39,529 bases of DNA, from contig JAFIEQ010000020.1 of the NCBI GenBank assembly GCA_020832455.1, positions 1-39,529 of the forward strand. The letters run 5' to 3'. Source of the DNA: Nitriliruptoraceae bacterium (GTDB lineage Bacteria > Actinomycetota > Nitriliruptoria > Nitriliruptorales > Nitriliruptoraceae). The position numbers and the translations under genes are program-made. Below the pieces are notes generated by a model. It was not told the origin of the DNA, made no database searches, and saw only the letters and a list, made by a program, of their open reading frames with translations. This document shows, one piece after another, positions 33,486-39,529 of the stretch. The stretch's first letter is position 1. Each line of letters opens with the position of its first letter.

Positions 33486-35567
33486 ATGGATCAGGCGCCA
33501 CCGATCGAGCCCTCCCTGCGCTACCTGCTGGGTCGGCTCGGCATGGTCGAGTGGCGCATCGCGTTGGCCATCGACCAGCAGCGCGAGCTCGAGGGTGGTG
33601 CCGTCGACGGGCGCTTCCGCGGCCTGGTGGTCTCCCCCGAGCAGGTCGAGCGGTTGCTGACCCACGGCCCGATCCCGCCGCCCGATCCTCCGGAGCAACT
33701 CCTCGAGCGCTCGGCCGCGCTCGAGGCGACCGCCGACGAGTGGGAGGACGCCGGTCACGACCTGCGACTGCGGACCCTCGCCACGCGCTTCTCGCTGAAC
33801 ACGCTCGAGGTCGACCTGCTGCTCATCGCGCTCGCCCCGGAGCTCGACCGCCGCTTCGAACACTTCTACGGCGCGCTCAACGACGACGTCGCCCGCCGGC
33901 ACGCGACCGTCGGCCTCGCGCTGCAACTCACCGGCCGGATGGGGACCGACACCACCGCTCGCGCCGCGTTCGGCGCCGATGCACCGCTTCGACGCGGCGG
34001 CCTGCTCGAGCTGGACGATGCGTCACAGCCGGCGCTCGGCCAGCCGGTGACGGTGCCGAGGCGGGTCGTGGACCACCTGCTCGGCGACGACACCCCCGAC
34101 GACGTCCTGACCGATCTGTTGCACGCGCCACTGCCGGTGGTCCACGACGCCACCGATGGGCTCATCCGTGCGCTCCAGGCGGGGGCACGCTCCGGCTACG
34201 TCCGCAGCCGGCTCGGCTCCGGGCCGGGGGTCGCCATGGCGACGCTCGAGCGCATCGGTCTCCCGGAGATCGCGATCGATCTCGAACGCGCCGGGCCCGA
34301 TCTCGAGCGCATCGGCCGTGCCGCGGGACGGGAGGCCCTGCTGCAGGGCGGGGTGCTCATCGTCGGTCCGGTCGATGCGGTGATCGACGATCGTGGGCAT
34401 GCGGCTCTCCAGCCCTTCCGGGCCGCGGGCGCGACCGTGCTGTTCCACGGCCAGGCACGTTGGGATCCCCACTGGACCGACGACGTGCCCGCGGTCGTCG
34501 AGACCGGTCGTATCCCCGCTCCTGCCCAGGCCGAGGTGTGGGCCCTCGCCCTGGCCGATGCGCCGCTGACCGACGGGGTCGACCCGGTCGAGGCCACCGC
34601 GTTGTTCCGTCTCAGCCCGGAGCAGATCGAACGCGCCGCCCGGACCGCCCACCACCACGCCGCGGTCGAGGACCGTGCGATCACCATCGACGATCTCCAC
34701 CACGGGGCACGGGCCCAGAACGCGGCGGGCCTGCAACGGCTCGCTCGACGGATCTCCCCCCAGGCCGGCTGGCAGGATCTGATCCTGCCCGACGACATCA
34801 CGGCGCAGCTGCGTGAGCTCGCGTCGCGGTGGCGGCTGCGCGACGTCGTGTTGGAGGACTGGGGGCTCGGGGCCGGCACCGCGCGGGGACGGGGGGTCAG
34901 TGCGCTCTTCGCCGGCGCGTCGGGGACCGGCAAGACGTTGGCCTCGGAGGTCATCGCCGCCGAGCTCGGGCTCGATCTCTACGTGGTGGAGCTGTCGACG
35001 GTCGTGGACAAGTACATCGGGGAGACCTCCAAGAACCTCGAACGGATCTTCGACGAGGCCGACCGGGTCAACGGCGTGCTGTTGTTCGACGAGGCCGACG
35101 CGCTGTTCGGCAAGCGCTCCGCCGTCAGCGACGCCAAGGACCGCCACGCCAACGTCGAGGTGGCCTACCTCCTGCAACGCATGGAGGACTTCGACGGGGT
35201 CGCGATCCTGACCACCAACCTCGCCGCCAACCTCGACGAGGCGTTCATGCGTCGTCTGGACGCGGTGGTCGACTTCCCGTCCCCGGACCTCGACCAACGG
35301 CGTGCGCTGTGGCGCGCGAAGCTGCCGACGAGCCTGCCGCAGTCGGACGACGTCGACATCGACCTGCTGGCGGACCGCTTCAAGGTGTCGGGCAGCGAGA
35401 TCCGCAACATCACCCTCAGCGCGGCCTACCGCGCCGCCGCCGCCGACCGCGCCGTCACGATGGACGACCTGCTGCGCGCGACGATCCGCGAACACCGCAA
35501 GATCGGGCGGCACCTGGCGCCCTCCGACCTGGCCGGGTTCCCCCACCTCCAGGAACCGACGAGCTGA
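33486..35567 (+). CDS. AAA+ ATPase of the eCIS type (Afp15-like)
   Basis: A 693-aa protein with a long N-terminal region (about 1-440) and a C-terminal AAA+ module. Walker A is GASGTGKT (about 477-484), Walker B LLFDEADALF (about 532-541), sensor 1 in ILTTNLAANLDEAF, followed by MRRLD and FPSPD. This architecture is characteristic of the ATPase encoded in extracellular contractile injection systems (Afp15/Pvc15 type), which assists particle assembly or disassembly. The ATG at 33486 follows GAGGAG by 13 bases, longer than usual. It is divergent from the cargo operon and 46 bp upstream of the large membrane protein gene. Confidence 0.88.
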   Translation: MDQAPPIEPSLRYLLGRLGMVEWRIALAIDQQRELEGGAVDGRFRGLVVSPEQVERLLTHGPIPPPDPPEQLLERSAALEATADEWEDAGHDLRLRTLATRFSLNTLEVDLLLIALAPELDRRFEHFYGALNDDVARRHATVGLALQLTGRMGTDTTARAAFGADAPLRRGGLLELDDASQPALGQPVTVPRRVVDHLLGDDTPDDVLTDLLHAPLPVVHDATDGLIRALQAGARSGYVRSRLGSGPGVAMATLERIGLPEIAIDLERAGPDLERIGRAAGREALLQGGVLIVGPVDAVIDDRGHAALQPFRAAGATVLFHGQARWDPHWTDDVPAVVETGRIPAPAQAEVWALALADAPLTDGVDPVEATALFRLSPEQIERAARTAHHHAAVEDRAITIDDLHHGARAQNAAGLQRLARRISPQAGWQDLILPDDITAQLRELASRWRLRDVVLEDWGLGAGTARGRGVSALFAGASGTGKTLASEVIAAELGLDLYVVELSTVVDKYIGETSKNLERIFDEADRVNGVLLFDEADALFGKRSAVSDAKDRHANVEVAYLLQRMEDFDGVAILTTNLAANLDEAFMRRLDAVVDFPSPDLDQRRALWRAKLPTSLPQSDDVDIDLLADRFKVSGSEIRNITLSAAYRAAAADRAVTMDDLLRATIREHRKIGRHLAPSDLAGFPHLQEPTS

Positions 35568-35613
35568 CCCCTCCCCGGCAACGTGACGGCCGCGGGCGCA
35601 CGTGGAGCCACCG

Positions 35614-38163
35614 ATGGACGAGCAGGACGACCCCCGATACCCGGCCACGGGTCGGTCGCTGGCGGGCGTGCTGGTGGTGGGGCTCGGGCTCGGTGTCTTG
35701 ATCGGGGTCGCGCTCAGCGGGCGGATCGCGTGGGCGGTGGCGCTCGGACTGCTCGGATGTCTGGTCGGGGCCGCGCTGGTGGGCACCGCGACCGTCAAGC
35801 AGCGTGTCGTCCGGTCGGCCCCCGCTGGCACGGACGCCGACGCCGTGCCGACGCGGGAGGCGGCCACACCGACCCCGTCGCCGGCGGCAGACCCCGAACC
35901 CGCACCGGACCGGGAACCCTCCGTGGACCCGGAACCTGCCGAGGAGCACGAGCCCGAACCGGACATGGAACGGGAGCCCTCGCGCGAGGCCGAGCCACAC
36001 CCGGAACCGGACCCCGCGCCCGCGCCGGAACCGGACCCAGAACCGGATCCCGCGCCCGCGGCCGACGCCGAGCCGGAGCCGGACCCGGAACCGGACCCCG
36101 CGCCCGCGCAGGAACCGGACCCAGAACCGGATCCCGCGCCCGCGGCCGAGCCGGACCCCGCGCAGACGCCGGCGGCGGAAGCGGAACCAGCGCCGACGCC
36201 GGCGGCGGAAGCGGAACCAGCGCCGACGCCGGAGGCCGAGCCACACCCGGAACCGGACCCCGCGGCCGAGCCGGACGCGGCGCCTGACCCCGTCGCGGAG
36301 CCAGAGCTGCCACGCTCCGAAGACCGGGAACCGGACGCGTTCCCGCCGGCGCCGACCGACCTGCCCGAGGCACTCGGACCCGACCCGCTCGACGGAACAC
36401 CCCCGCCTGGACCGCCCGCGGAACCGTTGCCGCTGCGCATCCCACCCACGCCGGTCGGCGAGATGTCCTGGACGTCGCTGCGCGCCGGCGAGCCCGGCGC
36501 GGCGGACGCCACCGCTACGGACGCCGCCCCCTACGTCCCCCGGACGATCGATGCCGTGCTCGACCGAGCGCTGGCACCCGACGCGCGCGCCCGGACCGGC
36601 GGGGTGGTCGTGGCTGGCGGTCCGCCCGGCTCCGGAGCCAGCCGGACCCTGTGGGAAGCGGTGCGCCGCGCGGCCGCGGAGCGGGTCGCGCTGGTCGTGC
36701 CGACGCCCGATGCGTGGGCCGAACGCACCCGCACGGAACCCGACACCGCGCTGGCGAACGACCCGCTGGAGGCGCTCCTCGACCGGCTGGGTGACGTCGA
36801 GCGCGACCTCGACGGTGCGCTCGCGGTGGTCTGGATCGACGACGCCCACGAGCACCTCGATGCCGGACTCCGTCTGGCGACGCTGGACCGGCTGGTGACC
36901 GCGCTGCCGGACTGCATCGTGGCGTTGGTCGTCGATCCGGCCCGGCTCGACACCGGCGGTCCGCTCCCCGATCCCACACCGCAGTGGCTCGCCCGCGTCG
37001 CCCGTGACCACACGGTCCCCACCGCGCTGTCCGCACAGGAGCGGCACGACGTGGCCCAGACCTACCCGCACCTGCCGCCGCCGGATCGGGCGCAGCTGCC
37101 CGCGGTCCTCGGCGGCCACGCGGCTCGCCGGGACTGGCTGCGCGACCACCTCGATGCACCGGACGCGACCAGCGCGCGATCGCCCTCGGCGGTGCGCACG
37201 GTCCTGCAGGCCGTCGGCATCTGGCGCGGGGTGGGGCTCCCCCGGTCGATCCCGACCGGAGCGCTCGGTGCGCTCGTGCACGCCCTCGATGGCACCCACC
37301 CGGCTCCGGACGTGCTCGCGGGCGCGAGCCTGTTGCGCACGGAGCCGGCCGGCGATCCGCTGCTCGCGGACGGCGAGGACCGCCTCCTCGTGCGGTGGGA
37401 CCCCCCGGCACCGACGGGGCCGTGGTCCACCGCGGTCTGGGACGCGTTGCTGGCGCACCTGCCGCCGCTGCGGCAGGACCGCACGGCGCTGCGGCTCGGC
37501 CGGCTGGCGCTGCGCGACCGTGCCCCCGAGCAGGCGCTCGACGCCTGGTCGCTCGCCGCGAGGTCCACGGATCCGCAGGTGGCGGGTCCGGCCGCCATCC
37601 AGCTCGGGTTGCTGCACGAGCAGCGCGACGACCACGCCGCGGCCGCGGTCGCCTACCAGCGCGTCGCCGGAGGTGACGGCCTCGACGCCCCGCTGGCCGC
37701 GTTCCACCTCGGCGGTGTCCTCGAGACGCTCGAGCGACCCGACGAGGCCGCCGGCCACTACCGACGCGCGATGGACAGCGGTCACCCCGACGCCGCGCCC
37801 ATGGCCGCGTTCAACCTCGGCTGGCTGCTCGAGCAGCGCCACCGTGGGGACGAGGCCGCGGCGACCTACCAGCTCGCGGCGGACAGCGGTCACCCGGAAG
37901 CCGCACCCATGGCCGCGTTCAACCTCGGCTGGCTGTGGGAGCGGCGCCGACGCCCCAGGGAGGCCGAACGGTGGTACCGCCGTTCGATCGACAGCGGCCA
38001 CCGCGACGCGGCCCCGATGGCGATGGTGAGCCTCGGCCTGCTCCTCCAGCGCAGCGGTCGGCCCGGTGACGCCCTGTCGTTGCTGCGTCGGGCGGCCGCA
38101 TCCGACCACGAGGAGGCCGCCAGCGCCGCCCGCAGCCGGCTCGAGGGCCCGTCGAGGGGTTGA
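35614..38163 (+). CDS. Membrane protein with Pro/Glu stalk, P-loop-like and Sel1-type repeats
   Basis: Not recognised as a named family. The 849-aa product has two adjacent membrane helices (about residues 16-33 and 38-57), then a ~170-residue stalk of Pro-Glu/Asp-Pro repeats (about 80-245). A globular region follows with a degenerate Walker A-like GGPPGSGASRT (about 330-340; the usual Lys is Ala) and Walker B-like LAVVWIDDAHEHL. The C-terminus (about 640-845) has Sel1/TPR repeats, including two near-identical copies of APMAAFNLGWL. ATG 35614 has GGAG 6 bases upstream. Linked to the AAA+ gene, it could anchor or dock the injection system at the membrane, but this is inference. Confidence 0.75.
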   Translation: MDEQDDPRYPATGRSLAGVLVVGLGLGVLIGVALSGRIAWAVALGLLGCLVGAALVGTATVKQRVVRSAPAGTDADAVPTREAATPTPSPAADPEPAPDREPSVDPEPAEEHEPEPDMEREPSREAEPHPEPDPAPAPEPDPEPDPAPAADAEPEPDPEPDPAPAQEPDPEPDPAPAAEPDPAQTPAAEAEPAPTPAAEAEPAPTPEAEPHPEPDPAAEPDAAPDPVAEPELPRSEDREPDAFPPAPTDLPEALGPDPLDGTPPPGPPAEPLPLRIPPTPVGEMSWTSLRAGEPGAADATATDAAPYVPRTIDAVLDRALAPDARARTGGVVVAGGPPGSGASRTLWEAVRRAAAERVALVVPTPDAWAERTRTEPDTALANDPLEALLDRLGDVERDLDGALAVVWIDDAHEHLDAGLRLATLDRLVTALPDCIVALVVDPARLDTGGPLPDPTPQWLARVARDHTVPTALSAQERHDVAQTYPHLPPPDRAQLPAVLGGHAARRDWLRDHLDAPDATSARSPSAVRTVLQAVGIWRGVGLPRSIPTGALGALVHALDGTHPAPDVLAGASLLRTEPAGDPLLADGEDRLLVRWDPPAPTGPWSTAVWDALLAHLPPLRQDRTALRLGRLALRDRAPEQALDAWSLAARSTDPQVAGPAAIQLGLLHEQRDDHAAAAVAYQRVAGGDGLDAPLAAFHLGGVLETLERPDEAAGHYRRAMDSGHPDAAPMAAFNLGWLLEQRHRGDEAAATYQLAADSGHPEAAPMAAFNLGWLWERRRRPREAERWYRRSIDSGHRDAAPMAMVSLGLLLQRSGRPGDALSLLRRAAASDHEEAASAARSRLEGPSRG
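35986..36264 (+). repeat. DNA-level direct repeats encoding the Pro/Glu stalk
   Basis: Three near-identity repeats lie in the stalk coding region: 33 bp at 35986-36018 and again at 36232-36264; 39 bp at 36027-36065 and 36111-36149; and a 30-bp tandem pair at 36165-36194 and 36195-36224 with a partial third copy. All lengths are multiples of three, so gain or loss by slippage would keep the frame and change stalk length. Confidence 0.85.
37774..37934 (+). repeat. 108-bp-period repeat encoding Sel1-type units
   Basis: A block beginning ACAGCGGTCACCC and running into the codons for PMAAFNLGWL occurs at 37774-37826 and again at 37882-37934, with few mismatches. The 108-bp period equals 36 residues, the length of a Sel1 repeat. 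This indicates recent duplication of repeat units in the membrane protein. Confidence 0.75.
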
Positions 38164-38414
38164 GCTGCGGTGGCGCAGCGTGGTGCGATGGTTGCGCCGT
38201 GCGCTGGCTCCGCGCCGTCATACACGGAGCGTGATGAGATCGGCGCGGATAGACCGGGGGATGACGACGGAGCGTGAGCGCTCATCGCTCCGTGGCGCGC
38301 GTCCGGCGCCGAAATCGCGGAGAGTGATCCTCAGCCGGCCACTGTCCTTTAGTGTCCGGCCGGGGCAATGGATATCCATGGGCCTATCTCTCTGACCGCG
38401 GCGGAGCCCAGCGC
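38164..38414. promoter_or_regulatory. Structured intergenic region before the lipoprotein-spike operon
   Basis: This 251-bp gap is less GC-rich than its surroundings and full of symmetry. ACGGAGCGTGA occurs twice (38224-38234, 38267-38277). ACGGAGCG (38267-38274) pairs with CGCTCCGT (38286-38293) around the palindrome GAGCGCTC (38276-38283). CCGGCCACT (38335-38343) pairs with AGTGTCCGG (38351-38359), 8 of 9. ATGGATATCCAT (38368-38379) is a perfect 12-bp palindrome. A terminator for the upstream operon and a regulated promoter for the next are both plausible. No coding sequence was found. Confidence 0.55.
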
Positions 38415-39071
38415 GTGCCAACGAACGACGGCCGGCGCCGACCGCGCCTCCCGGGAGCAGTGGCGTCACCACGCGTGGCGCTGGCCGCACTCGCGCTGCT
38501 CACCGTGGCCGCAGCTGGATGTTCCGGTGACGACGTCCGGGATGACGAGGGCACCGTGGTCAACGCCGGCAACAGCTCGGTCTACGAGCTGCGGCCCGGC
38601 GACTGCCTCGACCCGCCACCGACCCTGACCGGCGAGGTCGAGGAACTGCCGGTGGTGCCCTGCACGGAGGAACACACCCAGGAGGTCTTCGCGCTGGTCA
38701 GCGCGGAGGGAGACGTCTACCCCGGGCCCGCCGAGGTCGCCGCCATCGCCGACCGGGAGTGCCTCGACGCACTGCAGGACGGCTTCGGGCTGAGCCCGGC
38801 CGACGGCGTCTACTTCAGCTACCTGCTGCCGACCTTCGACGGCTGGAACACCCGCGACGACCGCCAGATCGTCTGCGTGCTGGTGTTCCCCGACCTCGGC
38901 CCGGTCACCGGGTCCGTCGTCGCGGGGACCCTGCCGATCGAGCCACGGACCCCAGCACCGCCGGCCGAACCGGACCTCGAGGCCCCCGACGGCGACGAGG
39001 ACACCACGGACCCCGACGACACCGACGACGAGGGCAGCGCGGCCCCGTCGACGGGAGGTGGGGACCGATGA
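38415..39071 (+). CDS. Septum-formation-family lipoprotein
   Basis: The 218-aa product has a lipoprotein signal (basic RRRPRLPG, hydrophobic VALAALALLTV, lipobox AAAGC with Cys36). The domain resembles the actinobacterial 'septum formation' family: LRPGDCLDPP, then VVPCTEEHTQEVFALV, a second Cys in ADRECLDAL and another in DDRQIVCVLVF, likely two disulfides outside the membrane. Its C-terminus (about 175-218) is an acidic Pro/Asp/Glu tail. GTG 38415 is chosen for GGAG 8 bases upstream. Its stop overlaps the start of the spike gene (ATGA, 39068-39071), so the two are translationally coupled. Confidence 0.78.
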   Translation: MPTNDGRRRPRLPGAVASPRVALAALALLTVAAAGCSGDDVRDDEGTVVNAGNSSVYELRPGDCLDPPPTLTGEVEELPVVPCTEEHTQEVFALVSAEGDVYPGPAEVAAIADRECLDALQDGFGLSPADGVYFSYLLPTFDGWNTRDDRQIVCVLVFPDLGPVTGSVVAGTLPIEPRTPAPPAEPDLEAPDGDEDTTDPDDTDDEGSAAPSTGGGDR

Positions 39072-39457
39072 GCCAGCAGGTCGTGGCAGGGGCGCAGATG
39101 ATGTGCAGCTTCGGGGTCGCGCCGTCCGTGCTGGTCGTCCCGCCCTCGGGGCAGGTCATGGCCGGGGGAACGCCGGCCGCCACCATCATGGACAACAAGC
39201 CGATGGCGAACATCCCGCCGTTCGGGATGTGCACGTCGCTCGCCAACCCCCAGGTGGCCAGCGCGACAGCCGCCGCGCTCGGGGTCCTGACGCCCATGCC
39301 GTGCGTGCCCGCGATCCCCGCCCCCTGGGTCCCCGGCTCGCCGACGGTCCTGCTCGGCGGCATGCCCGTGCTCAACGACACCTGCCAGCTGATGTGCGCC
39401 TTCGGCGGGGTGATCCAGATCAACCTGCCCGGGCAGTTCACCGTGTCCGTGCCCTGA
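39068..39457 (+). CDS. DUF4280 PAAR-like protein, eCIS spike tip
   Basis: The 129-aa product matches DUF4280, the PAAR-like family that caps the spike of contractile injection systems. It has repeated small-residue beta hairpins and paired Cys: AQMMCSFGVAPSVLVVPPSGQV near the start, FGMCTSLANPQVA in the middle, MPCVPAIP near 76, and the closing PVLNDTCQLMCAFGGVIQI. Cys spacing is suited to a metal site at the tip. ATG 39068 overlaps the preceding stop and has GGGAGG upstream within the lipoprotein gene. Structural tube and sheath genes would be expected next, but the sequence ends here. Confidence 0.9.
   Translation: MSQQVVAGAQMMCSFGVAPSVLVVPPSGQVMAGGTPAATIMDNKPMANIPPFGMCTSLANPQVASATAAALGVLTPMPCVPAIPAPWVPGSPTVLLGGMPVLNDTCQLMCAFGGVIQINLPGQFTVSVP

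Positions 39458-39529
<72 letters not shown>

Overview
The window is very GC-rich throughout, uses GTG starts freely, and carries actinobacterial hallmarks: a SARP/BTAD-type regulator, a septum-formation-family lipoprotein, a PNPOx-like protein and a DUF6986 aldolase. It looks like a chromosomal segment of a high-GC actinobacterium, possibly a deep-branching class such as Nitriliruptoria, though the sequence alone does not fix the taxon. No rRNA, tRNA, transposase, integrase or CRISPR array was seen. The last ~70 bases are a G/C homopolymer and look like an assembly or sequencing artefact at a contig end.

Left third (1-10.8 kb), metabolism: a DUF6544-like membrane-anchored protein and a GNAT acetyltransferase (minus strand), a GltS-like symporter, then a compact purine-ring catabolism operon on the plus strand. 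The operon holds allantoinase, a fused allantoicase/OHCU decarboxylase, 5-hydroxyisourate hydrolase and a DUF6986 aldolase. Together these cover 5-hydroxyisourate to ureidoglycolate; urate oxidase is not in the window. A small membrane protein and a ProA-like aldehyde dehydrogenase follow.

Middle (10.8-22 kb): a CarH/LitR-type MerR regulator with an adenosylcobalamin-binding domain and strong palindromes upstream. Next come a dodecin, a small membrane protein, a PNPOx-like protein, a DUF2256/DUF3253 protein translationally coupled to a phytoene-dehydrogenase-like flavoprotein, and a lipoprotein. This suggests a light- or flavin-related neighbourhood. Then follow a large LuxR-type ATPase regulator, a glycerophosphodiesterase/PAP2 fusion, and an AzgA-type purine permease.

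Right (22-39.5 kb): the flank of an extracellular contractile injection system (eCIS) locus. A 1114-aa ATPase/TPR/BTAD regulator faces a minus-strand set of three large paralogous proteins. Two carry the eCIS-core (DUF4157) HELTH domain; the third lacks it. A YbjN/T3SS-chaperone-like protein is embedded between two of them, its start codon abutting the preceding stop. The three paralogues share a long C-terminal region ending in a similar QLSG tail. Two of them have near-identical promoters (TTGTCG-N17-TACGGT). Divergently transcribed are an Afp15-like AAA+ ATPase, an 849-aa membrane protein with a Pro/Glu stalk, P-loop-like motif and Sel1-type repeats, a septum-formation-family lipoprotein, and a coupled DUF4280 PAAR-like spike protein. 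No sheath, tube or baseplate gene is visible; these would be expected beyond the right edge. The most interesting system here is the family of chaperone-linked candidate eCIS cargo proteins.
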